DNA of 18,244 bases from the NCBI GenBank assembly GCA_902476645.1, contig CABSEG010000063.1, positions 1 to 18,244 of the forward strand, written 5' to 3'. Shown here in pieces: positions 1-6,399 of the stretch. Numbering within the stretch: the first letter of the stretch is position 1; each line of letters starts with the position of its first letter. Source of the stretch: an uncultured Lachnospiraceae bacterium (GTDB lineage: Bacteria > Bacillota > Clostridia > Lachnospirales > Lachnospiraceae). The notes beneath the pieces were generated by a model. That model did not search any database and was not told the DNA's origin. It was given only the letters and a program-made list of their open reading frames with translations. A program made the translations under genes and the position numbers.

Positions 1-492
1 AAAAACAAGGGAGATCACAAAGGGAATACAACTTCCAATATAACCCCAGGCATAGCCGTGGGAAGATACCGTATCCATCCGCTCCGGCGCGGTAACATCC
101 ACCAGCATGGAATCATAAAAAATCAGACTGGTATTATACCCCACTTTGGCAATCACAAAGACAGCCAGAAAGATTACCCAGGAGGTGGGAAAGGACAATG
201 CCGCACATCCCAGAACTCCCACCATCATGCTGATGGTAAACAAGGGTTTCTTAAAATTTCTGGTATCCGCTATGGTACCCAGGGCCGGCCCGATGATCGC
301 CACCAGTACCGTAGCCACAGAGGCCGCATATCCCCAATAGGCCAGATAGTCCACCTCGGAAATTCCGGCTCTGTCTGCCAAATAATTAAAATAAATGGGT
401 ATTATTGTGGATACCAGCATGATAAACGCTGAATTTCCCACATCATAGAGAATCCAGCACTTTTCCAGTTTTGATAACTTTAATCGCTCCAT
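1..492 (-). CDS. UMF1-type (Atg22-like) MFS transporter, partial
   Basis: This is the first 164 residues of an integral membrane transporter whose remainder lies beyond the left edge. The N-terminus carries the YDVGNSAF motif (residues 16-23) typical of the UMF1/Atg22-like branch of the major facilitator superfamily. Hydrophobic helices follow at roughly 22-38, 51-72, 84-102 and 105-121. A charged cytoplasmic loop with GTIADTRNFKKP (72-83) resembles the MFS loop 2-3 motif. The start is the ATG ten bases after the stop of the phospholipase-like gene, with GAGAGGAG four bases upstream, so the two genes are probably co-transcribed. The substrate is unknown: bacterial UMF1 proteins are rarely characterised and the family name comes from yeast vacuolar amino acid effluxers. 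The family is a confident call; the function is not. Confidence 0.88.
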   Translation of the reverse strand, partial: MERLKLSKLEKCWILYDVGNSAFIMLVSTIIPIYFNYLADRAGISEVDYLAYWGYAASVATVLVAIIGPALGTIADTRNFKKPLFTISMMVGVLGCAALSFPTSWVIFLAVFVIAKVGYNTSLIFYDSMLVDVTAPERMDTVSSHGYAWGYIGSCIPFVISLVF

Positions 493-502
493 AACGCTCC
501 TC

Positions 503-1294
503 TCACTCAAACGTGCGGTCAAACCGCTTATCTAATTTCTTCCCGGTATGAAGACTTTCTTCAAAATCCTGAATCAGACGCGCCGCAACCTCCACAGCCT
601 CATCAAAGCGCTTTTGCAGGCCCTGGTTGCTCTGACTGCATCTCAGATTATCCTTCCTCTGATGCATTAACCCCTTCACCTCTCCGTATCGGAAGGTCAG
701 TCTCATGACCCCATTTATCAGGTTGTATTTGAGATTTCCCGGCGCGGTAAAAAGTTTCTTTACCCTTTTCAGATCCTGAAGAGATTTCCGGACCGTCCCG
801 AAATCCATTCCCCTGTAGAAAGGTACAATGGCCTGGGCTGTCTCCCGGTCCGTGGGCACCAGCTCTGACATGGGAAAAGAAAAGGGATCCTGTCCATCCA
901 TGCGCAACAGCTTTTTTTCAAACTCCTCTTCTATTTCCAGATGGGCAACTCCTGTTTTTTTCATCATATGACTCACATAAGGATGACACTGGCTATCCAG
1001 CGCAAAATGGCAGATAAATCCCATCAGATAGGCATACTCCCTGCTGTCTTCTCCTTTCCTTCTAATCACCTCCAGGGCGTGTTCAAAGAATGGATAGGCA
1101 GAGACTTTATGAAGGTCGTTCCCATATCGGACTATCTTGTTTTTGGTATAGGGCTTATAAAAGAAAAACAAATCCGGCCCCTGCAGACCAATGTCATACT
1201 GCCATCTGTGCTGTATGATCGTCTCCCTTTGTTTTTTATTCAGCTTCTTTAGTACCTTTTTCCCAAAACGGTCATGTGCGTAATACGCAGGCAT
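503..1294 (-). CDS. zinc-dependent phospholipase C family protein
   Basis: A 263-residue protein of the zinc-dependent phospholipase C / S1-P1 nuclease-like all-helical fold. Visible metal-site features are the N-terminal AHDRFG (H7), GPDLFFFY (39-46), the central GFICHFALDSQCHPYV (92-107, with H96, D100 and H104) and HLEIEEE (H118, E122). Together they match the spaced His/Asp ligands of the family. I see no signal peptide: the protein begins MPAYYAHDRF, whereas secreted clostridial alpha-toxins are made as precursors. Many short Firmicutes relatives of this kind are intracellular and uncharacterised, so lipase activity is not assured. The start ATG follows GGAG with seven bases spacing. It leads a two-gene unit with the MFS transporter, and a terminator separates it from glgD upstream. 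Confidence 0.85.
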   Translation of the reverse strand: MPAYYAHDRFGKKVLKKLNKKQRETIIQHRWQYDIGLQGPDLFFFYKPYTKNKIVRYGNDLHKVSAYPFFEHALEVIRRKGEDSREYAYLMGFICHFALDSQCHPYVSHMMKKTGVAHLEIEEEFEKKLLRMDGQDPFSFPMSELVPTDRETAQAIVPFYRGMDFGTVRKSLQDLKRVKKLFTAPGNLKYNLINGVMRLTFRYGEVKGLMHQRKDNLRCSQSNQGLQKRFDEAVEVAARLIQDFEESLHTGKKLDKRFDRTFE

Positions 1295-1341
1295 ATTCTC
1301 ACTCCACTTTCTGTTTTCATTGTCTGTCTTTCCTTGTTAAA

Positions 1342-1347
1342 AGTATA
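1342..1347 (-). promoter_or_regulatory. probable -10 box for the phospholipase-like gene
   Basis: TATACT on the minus strand lies about 48 bases upstream of the gene start, after the glgD terminator and so in the right place for a promoter of the phospholipase/MFS pair. The hexamer 17 bases upstream (AGGTAT) is a poor -35 match. That poor match and the direct repeats just upstream would suit an activator-dependent promoter, but this is inference. Confidence 0.4.
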
Positions 1348-1349
1348 CC

Positions 1350-1397
1350 TCAAAAACGTAAATCATACCTCTGATCCAGATCAAAAATACGTAAATC
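1350..1397 (-). repeat. pair of imperfect direct repeats upstream of the -10 box
   Basis: On the minus strand GATTTACGTATTTTTGA (1397-1381) and GATTTACGTTTTTGA (1364-1350) are direct repeats differing by two inserted bases. They are offset by 33 bases at the shared GATTTACG core, about three helical turns. The nearer copy directly abuts the -10 region. This layout fits binding sites for a regulator acting on the phospholipase/MFS pair. Confidence 0.45.
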
Positions 1398-1406
1398 TGA
1401 CGATCA

Positions 1407-1454
1407 GAAAAGCAGCCAGGATCCGGCTTTTTCAAAAAGCCAAAATCCTGGCTG
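1407..1454 (-). terminator. intrinsic terminator after glgCD
   Basis: On the minus strand a perfect 10-bp stem, CAGCCAGGAT paired with ATCCTGGCTG (1454-1445 and 1422-1413), encloses a second stem GGCTTTTT/AAAAAGCC with a tiny loop. It is followed by CTTTTC. It begins 47 bases after the glgD stop codon. The stem is strong but the U-tract is short. The A-rich flank means it might also work on the plus strand, though no plus-strand gene needs it. Confidence 0.7.
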
Positions 1455-1501
1455 ATACAGCCAATCTCTTTCTTTTGTTTTTCCTTCTGTGAGGGCTACT
1501 G

Positions 1502-2617
1502 TTACAACGTATCTTGCCGCTTGATGTAGCCGGGATTTTCCGCGTCTGCGATCACCTCTTTGGTGCGGATCACCTTTGCTCGCTTATCGATAACCAGATT
1601 TTCCACATGGACACCCTCTCCGATCACGGCTCCGGACAGGACGATACAATTTTTCACCACTGCGTCTTTTTTGATGACGCATCCGCGCCCGATCACAGAA
1701 TGTTCCACATTTCCTTCAATCAGACAGCCATTGGAAACCACAGAATTCTTCACATTGGCTGTTTCGAAATACCTGGTGGGGCAAGAATCGTTGGTTCTTG
1801 TATAAATGGGCCATTCATCGTCAAACAGACTGCTGGCGGTCTTAAAATCAATCAGCGCAATATTGGCATCATAGTAGCTCTTAAAATCTGTGATGCTGGC
1901 GAAATAACCCCGATGGGCCACGCCACGGATATCTAACTCGCTGCACTCATAATTGACCACATCCGCCAGCGTATACATGGAAGACAACTTCCTTGCCTTA
2001 TGTATCAGCTCCAGGAACAGCTCCTTTTTCATCACATAGGTATCCATGAAAATATTTCTGTTCTTGGCGTTTCCATGGTTCTGTTCAATGGATAAAACAC
2101 CCTTCTGCTTGTTCAAATCCAGAATATTGCAGTTCAAAAATGCCTCTCTGGCATTGTCCACAGAATGATACAGAAGCGTGATGTCCGCCTCAGAATCCAC
2201 GTGTGCCTGTAGCAGGGACGCATAATCCATAGAATAAACCATATAACTGGGGGCAATCACCACATAGGGGTGATGCATGGCCTCAATACACTCAATATTT
2301 TCCGCATAGGTGGCGATATCTGTATTGTAAATATCGTGCTCCAATCCATTCTCCGAGAATAAAATCTGCAATTTTCCCCTCTTCGAATTGATGTTATAAT
2401 GTCGCCCTGTTCCCAGATGCTCTGTCAGGGAACGGGGTTTTCTTCGGATATATACCTGAATCCGATCAATCCCACTGTTGCTCATGTTAGAGATCGGAAA
2501 GTCAATGACACGGTATCTTCCCAGAAAGGAGAAAGCACCGATGGTACGATAATCCTGTAGTCCCTCCACCCAGATATGTCTCGCGGAAGGATTTACAATT
2601 CCAAATGCATTATACAT
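1502..2617 (-). CDS. glgD: GlgD, non-catalytic subunit of glucose-1-phosphate adenylyltransferase
   Basis: A 371-residue homologue of GlgC that lacks its catalytic signatures. Where GlgC has GGRGSRL, this protein runs NPSARHIWVEGLQDYRT. Where GlgC has SGDHIY with the metal-binding aspartate, it has APSYMVY (122-128), with serine in place of the aspartate. The shared GRYRVIDFPISNMSNSGID region (33-51) and a C-terminal left-handed beta-helix of isoleucine/valine hexapeptide repeats (about 280-350) are intact. In Bacillales and Clostridia, GlgD forms a hetero-oligomer with GlgC and modulates its activity in ADP-glucose synthesis for glycogen. The start lies two bases after the glgC stop, with its GGGGG ribosome site inside the glgC end, so translation is probably coupled. 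No glycogen synthase gene follows. Confidence 0.95.
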   Translation of the reverse strand: MYNAFGIVNPSARHIWVEGLQDYRTIGAFSFLGRYRVIDFPISNMSNSGIDRIQVYIRRKPRSLTEHLGTGRHYNINSKRGKLQILFSENGLEHDIYNTDIATYAENIECIEAMHHPYVVIAPSYMVYSMDYASLLQAHVDSEADITLLYHSVDNAREAFLNCNILDLNKQKGVLSIEQNHGNAKNRNIFMDTYVMKKELFLELIHKARKLSSMYTLADVVNYECSELDIRGVAHRGYFASITDFKSYYDANIALIDFKTASSLFDDEWPIYTRTNDSCPTRYFETANVKNSVVSNGCLIEGNVEHSVIGRGCVIKKDAVVKNCIVLSGAVIGEGVHVENLVIDKRAKVIRTKEVIADAENPGYIKRQDTL

Positions 2618-2619
2618 AT

Positions 2620-3759
2620 TTATTCTACCCCCTTTACACGTTTTGCAACCAGCTCGATGTGCTCGCTGTCAGCGCTTCCCACAACTGCCTGTTTTCCGAT
2701 CTTGATTCCGTCGGCCACCAAAGCCCTTGTCACCACAGCGCCCTCCTCCACTTCTACTCCTGGCATCAGTACGCTGTCTATAATCTTTGCGCCGGCGCCC
2801 ACCTTGGCACCGGTAAACAATACGGAATTTTTCACTTCCCCTTCAATGCGGCAACCCTGGGTAATAAAGGCGCCTTTGATGTTTGCATCCGGACCGATAT
2901 AGTGGGGCAGAGTGGTCACATCCTCTGTGTAAATCTTCCAGGTAGAATCATTTAAATCCAGTTCATTGTGTTTATCCAGCAGATCCATATTGGCTTCCCA
3001 GAGAGAGTCGATGGTTCCCACATCTTTCCAGTAGCCTTTAAATTTATATGCATACAGATCTTTTCCCTCGTGTAAGAGATTCGGTATAATGTCCTTTCCA
3101 AAATCGTGGTTGGAATCCACTTCTTTCATATCAGCAAGCAACATCCTGCGAAGCAGCTTCCAATTGAAAATATAAATTCCCATAGATGCAAGGTTGCTCT
3201 TTGGATGCTCCGGCTTTTCCTCAAACTCCACAATCCGCCCGTTCTCATCTGTATTCATGATACCGAATCTGCTGGCTTCCTTCATGGGAACCTCGATGAC
3301 AGCAATTGTAGCGTCCGCCTTGCACTCCTTGTGATATGCAAGCATTTTGGCATAATTCATTTTATAGATATGATCTCCAGAAAGGATCAGTACATAATCA
3401 GGCGAAAAAGTGTCTATAAAATCAATGTTCTGAGAAATGGCATCTGCCGTCCCCCGATAAACATCTAAATCACTGTCAGCTTTCTCACGAGGCGGCAACA
3501 CATATACGCCGCTGTCTTTGGCATCCAGGCCCCATCTGCGGCCCGCGGCAACATAACTGTTCAAAAGGATTGATTCATACTGTGTCAAAACTCCTACCAC
3601 ATCAATTCCACTGTTTGCACAGTTACTCAGAGGAAAATCGATGATGCGGTACTTTCCTCCATATGAAACGGCAGGCTTCGCCACTTTATTGGTCAACTCA
3701 TGCAGACGAGATCCCCGGCCACCAGCCAAAATCATAGCTAACATGTTGTTTTGCTTCAT
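2620..3759 (-). CDS. glgC: glucose-1-phosphate adenylyltransferase, catalytic subunit
   Basis: ADP-glucose pyrophosphorylase makes ADP-glucose and pyrophosphate from glucose 1-phosphate and ATP, the committed step of bacterial glycogen synthesis in the cytoplasm. All expected motifs are visible: the nucleotide-binding AGGRGSRL (12-19), KPAVSYGGKYRIIDFPLSN (28-46), GTADAI (103-108), the metal-binding SGDHIY (127-132, D129), FEEKPEHP with the sugar-phosphate lysine K182, and GYWKDVGT (242-249). A C-terminal beta-helix follows. Its 379 residues are normal for Firmicutes GlgC. The ATG is preceded by AGAGAGGA at about seven bases. It is first in a two-gene operon with the inactive partner glgD and has its own promoter region upstream. 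Confidence 0.97.
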   Translation of the reverse strand: MKQNNMLAMILAGGRGSRLHELTNKVAKPAVSYGGKYRIIDFPLSNCANSGIDVVGVLTQYESILLNSYVAAGRRWGLDAKDSGVYVLPPREKADSDLDVYRGTADAISQNIDFIDTFSPDYVLILSGDHIYKMNYAKMLAYHKECKADATIAVIEVPMKEASRFGIMNTDENGRIVEFEEKPEHPKSNLASMGIYIFNWKLLRRMLLADMKEVDSNHDFGKDIIPNLLHEGKDLYAYKFKGYWKDVGTIDSLWEANMDLLDKHNELDLNDSTWKIYTEDVTTLPHYIGPDANIKGAFITQGCRIEGEVKNSVLFTGAKVGAGAKIIDSVLMPGVEVEEGAVVTRALVADGIKIGKQAVVGSADSEHIELVAKRVKGVE

Positions 3760-3791
3760 AGTGAGTCCTCTCTTTCATTTTATTGCTATAT

Positions 3792-3820
3792 ATTATACAA
3801 TTTTCTGAAAGATTTTTCTA
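3792..3820 (-). promoter_or_regulatory. glgC: promoter of glgCD
   Basis: A perfect -10 TATAAT (3797-3792) sits about 33 bases before the glgC ATG. At 17 bases spacing the -35 position holds TAGAAA (3820-3815), four of six matches to TTGACA. The -10 box is convincing and the -35 is modest, so this may need an activator at the inverted repeat immediately upstream. Confidence 0.6.
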
Positions 3821-3821
3821 T

Positions 3822-3881
3822 AATTTTGTGCAAAAAATTCGTATTTTTTACCGCATTTTTGTATTCAATACGCACAAAATT
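3822..3881. repeat. 10-bp perfect inverted repeat upstream of the glgC promoter
   Basis: AATTTTGTGC (3822-3831) and GCACAAAATT (3872-3881) are exact reverse complements separated by 40 bases. Inside them lies a second pair, CGTATT (3840-3845) and AATACG (3867-3872), which shares a base with the outer arm. The proximal arm begins one base upstream of the presumed -35 hexamer. This could be a pair of half-sites for a regulator of glycogen synthesis, or a structured tail of the his operon transcript. Confidence 0.55.
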
Positions 3882-3895
3882 CCGGATTCCCCATG

Positions 3896-3917
3896 AAAAA
3901 TTGACAACTTTTTGTCA
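3896..3917 (-). terminator. weak candidate terminator of the his operon
   Basis: On the minus strand TGACAA-AAAG-TTGTCA forms a 6-bp hairpin, followed by A and five T residues. The left arm includes the TGA stop codon of the HD hydrolase gene. The position at the operon end is right, but the stem is short and AT-rich and may terminate poorly. Confidence 0.35.
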
Positions 3918-4499
3918 TTCTGCTTCTAATTCCCTGCGAACTTGCGCTTCACAGGACTGCATGGCCTTCAGAGTCCGCTCAAATAGCTCTCCCAGCTCCC
4001 ATCCCAGGTTCTCAGCCCCCTGCCGAATCACATCCCTGGAACAGCCTGCTGCGAACCGTTTATCCTTAAATTTTTTCTTAACGCTGGAAACTTCCATATC
4101 CATCACACTCTTGGATGGACGCATCAAGGCTGCGGCTCCGATCAGACCCGTCAGCTCGTCCGTGGCAAAGAGTACTTTTTCCATCTGGTGAACAGGCTCC
4201 ACATCGCTGCAAAGACCATAACCGTGCGAACAAATGGAGCGTATCATATCCTCCCCCACGCCTCCTTCCCGCAAAAGCTGCGGTGCTTTCTGGCAATGCT
4301 CCTGGGGATAGAGCTCAAAGTCGATGTCATGGAGCAGGCCGGTTATCCCCCAATATTCCTCTTCCTCCTCATATCCCAATTCCTTCGCAAACCAGCGCAT
4401 TACTCCCTCCACCGTCAAACCATGCTGAATGTGAAAAGACTCTTTATTGTATTCTTTCAAAAGCTTCAGCGCTTCTTCTCTGGTCACCTGACTCTTCAT
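3915..4499 (-). CDS. HD-domain metal-dependent hydrolase at the end of the his operon
   Basis: A 194-residue HD-superfamily protein. The metal ligands can be read as H26 (HGLTVEG), H57-D58 within GLLHDID (54-60), probably H92 (SHGYG) and D114 (ATDE), giving the H...HD...H...D order of HD phosphohydrolases. There is no second domain, signal peptide or membrane segment. It starts 24 bases after hisIE with a good CAGGAGG ribosome site, so it is probably the last gene of the histidine operon. The family includes nucleotidases and other phosphomonoesterases and phosphodiesterases. The substrate cannot be told from sequence. A role linked to histidine or purine intermediates is only suggested by position. 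HD hydrolase is a confident call; the function is unknown. Confidence 0.88.
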   Translation of the reverse strand: MKSQVTREEALKLLKEYNKESFHIQHGLTVEGVMRWFAKELGYEEEEEYWGITGLLHDIDFELYPQEHCQKAPQLLREGGVGEDMIRSICSHGYGLCSDVEPVHQMEKVLFATDELTGLIGAAALMRPSKSVMDMEVSSVKKKFKDKRFAAGCSRDVIRQGAENLGWELGELFERTLKAMQSCEAQVRRELEAE

Positions 4500-4523
4500 A
4501 AGCGTTTGCCTCCTGTCTCTTTT

Positions 4524-5810
4524 CTATCTGCGGGCAAGCTCCCTGGTAATATCCTCCCAGCGCACGCCCTTTTCGCACATCAGAACCATCACATGATAAA
4601 GAAAATCTGAAATCTCGTATTTGATCTCTTCCGGATCCGGATTTTTCGCCGCAATGACAATCTCCGTGGCCTCCTCGCCCACTTTCTTTAAGATCTTGTC
4701 AATTCCTTTATCAAACAGATAATTGGTGTAGGACCCCTCCTTGGGATTGGCCTTTCTGTCTTCAATAACCCCATAAACCTCTTCAAAAACCTTCATGGGG
4801 TTGGCCGCGTCATAGTCCTTCTTTACCAGATCACGGTAAAAACAGCTCTTATGACCCGTATGACAGGCCGCGCCCACCTGGGCCACCTTAGCCAAGATCG
4901 TGTCATTGTCGCAATCAATGGCTAACTCCTTCACATACTGAAAATGTCCGCTTGTCATTCCCTTAATCCAGAGTTCTTTCCTGCTTCTGCTCCAGTAGGT
5001 CATACGCCCCGTACGCACGGTCTCCTCAAAAGCCTCCCGATTCATATAAGCCAGCATCAATACTTCCAGCGTCTTGTAATCCTGCACCACCACAGGCACC
5101 ATACCGTCTTCATTTAACTTAAATTCCGTCCACTTCATAGGACTTTCAAAGGTATTGACCTGGATGCCATGCTCCTTTGCCTGATACTTTACTTCCATCA
5201 GATTTGTGGAGGTCTCAGACAAAACTGTGGCGCAGACACCGGATACATTTTCCGTTCCCAAAAGATTCACTACCCCGTGGATATCCGTTCTGGTCATCAC
5301 CGGAAGTACCGGAACCGCTACTGCCTTCGCCGCCATCTCCACATTGATCTCGTCCGCCATCAACAGTACTTCTCCTGCATAGGCTTCCACCTCTTCCTTA
5401 TAGCGGCTCAGCACCGCGTAACTGTCTGTGTACACAGCAATCTTGTCCTTGCCAAATCTTTTGGAAACCTCTTCCACCATCTGAACATTGCTTTCTTTGG
5501 AAAGATTCAAAAAGGCCTTCCTGCATCCGGCATAGAGCAATTTTTTTACATCCTCCTGCCGTTTTACATTTCCCCCTCCGATCATGGGAATGTCCATGTT
5601 TCTGGCCATTTTGCGGATCAGTCCCAGAGACTGTTCATGTTCCTCGTCACTCTGGGAAAGATCAAAGATCACCAGTTCGTCGGCTCCGCTGTTACTGTAA
5701 AAAGTCGCCAGCTCTACTGCGTTGCCGCTCTCAAAGGGAACAGGGTTGGAGACCTCTTTTACCGCCTTTCCATTCTTCAGAAGCAAATAGGGTACGATTT
5801 TTTTCTGCAT
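4524..5810 (-). CDS. hisIE: HisIE fused to an N-terminal degenerate HisA/HisF-like barrel
   Basis: A 428-residue protein with three parts. Residues 1 to about 222 resemble a HisA/HisF (beta-alpha)8 barrel: IVPYLLLKNGKAVKE, ELATFYSNSGADELVIFD and the phosphate loop IGGG (77-80). The first catalytic aspartate of HisF (D11) aligns with L10, and the ASGG phosphate loop near strand 7 is replaced by PVMT, so the barrel looks inactive. Residues about 227-326 are phosphoribosyl-AMP cyclohydrolase (HisI), with D299/D301/D303 and zinc cysteines C300, C316 and C323 in canonical spacing. Residues about 341-428 are phosphoribosyl-ATP pyrophosphatase (HisE), with VGEEATE and EISDFLYH. Together HisE and HisI perform steps 2 and 3 of histidine synthesis. 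The start is one base after hisB, with AAAGGAAG upstream. Confidence 0.95.
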   Translation of the reverse strand: MQKKIVPYLLLKNGKAVKEVSNPVPFESGNAVELATFYSNSGADELVIFDLSQSDEEHEQSLGLIRKMARNMDIPMIGGGNVKRQEDVKKLLYAGCRKAFLNLSKESNVQMVEEVSKRFGKDKIAVYTDSYAVLSRYKEEVEAYAGEVLLMADEINVEMAAKAVAVPVLPVMTRTDIHGVVNLLGTENVSGVCATVLSETSTNLMEVKYQAKEHGIQVNTFESPMKWTEFKLNEDGMVPVVVQDYKTLEVLMLAYMNREAFEETVRTGRMTYWSRSRKELWIKGMTSGHFQYVKELAIDCDNDTILAKVAQVGAACHTGHKSCFYRDLVKKDYDAANPMKVFEEVYGVIEDRKANPKEGSYTNYLFDKGIDKILKKVGEEATEIVIAAKNPDPEEIKYEISDFLYHVMVLMCEKGVRWEDITRELARR

Positions 5811-5811
5811 A

Positions 5812-6399
5812 TTATAAACTTCCTTTCGTAGACAGCACGTCTGTAATTCTCTCGTCCATTTCTAAAGCCGCGTCCAAAGCCTTGGCAAAGGCTTTAAACA
5901 TTGCTTCCATCATATGGTGACTGTTCCCCGGGGTCAACACCTTCAAATGCAGGTTCATTCCCGCGCTGTAGGATACGGCATAAAAAAATTCCCTGGCCAT
6001 CTCTGTGTCCATATCCCCGCACCGCTGTGCGCTAAAGTTTCCTTCAAAAGACAGATAAGGTCTTCCGCAAAGATCCACGGCGCAGAGCACCAGTACCTCA
6101 TCCATGGGAAGAATACAGCTGCCGTAGCGCCGGATTCCTTTTTTATCCCCAACAGCCTCCGAAATGGCGTTTCCCAGAACAATTCCCGTATCTTCGATGG
6201 TGTGATGGCAATCCACACGAAGGTCTCCATCCACCTGAACCTTCAGATCAAACAGCCCGTGTCTGGCAAATCCTTCCAACATATGATCAAAAAAGCCAAC
6301 GCCAGTACACACCTCATATGTTCCACTGCCATCCAAAGAAAGCGTCAGATGGATTTTTGTTTCTTTTGTATTCCTGGTAAGCGTAGCCGTCCTATTCAT
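5812..6399 (-). CDS. hisB: imidazoleglycerol-phosphate dehydratase
   Basis: A 195-residue dehydratase that converts imidazole glycerol phosphate to imidazole acetol phosphate using two manganese ions. The metal-binding motifs HHTIED (65-70) and HHMMEA (161-166) are intact, as is GVGFFDHMLEGFARHG (33-48). I chose the ATG at 6399 (MNRTATL) rather than an in-frame ATG 15 codons upstream. It has AGGAGGGA at good spacing, gives the usual family length, and the extra residues would lie within hisD. The gene then overlaps the hisD stop by eight bases. It is the single-function form without the N-terminal HAD phosphatase of the enterobacterial protein, so histidinol phosphate must be dephosphorylated by something else. 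Confidence 0.97.
   Translation of the reverse strand: MNRTATLTRNTKETKIHLTLSLDGSGTYEVCTGVGFFDHMLEGFARHGLFDLKVQVDGDLRVDCHHTIEDTGIVLGNAISEAVGDKKGIRRYGSCILPMDEVLVLCAVDLCGRPYLSFEGNFSAQRCGDMDTEMAREFFYAVSYSAGMNLHLKVLTPGNSHHMMEAMFKAFAKALDAALEMDERITDVLSTKGSL

Noticed and set aside
1274..1492. 72-codon plus-strand open frame between glgD and the phospholipase-like gene
   Set aside because: No ribosome site before the ATG. It runs across the glgD terminator hairpin and overlaps the start of the real minus-strand gene, with no recognisable protein features.
1502..2617. glgD as a second active GlgC or a decayed pseudogene
   Set aside because: The catalytic motifs are missing but the frame is intact and the fold-defining segments are conserved, which is the normal state of the GlgD partner subunit.
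3751..4191. 146-codon plus-strand open frame over the glgC promoter
   Set aside because: It reads antisense through the glgC promoter, the inverted repeat and the HD gene, has no ribosome site and encodes low-complexity serine/phenylalanine-rich sequence.
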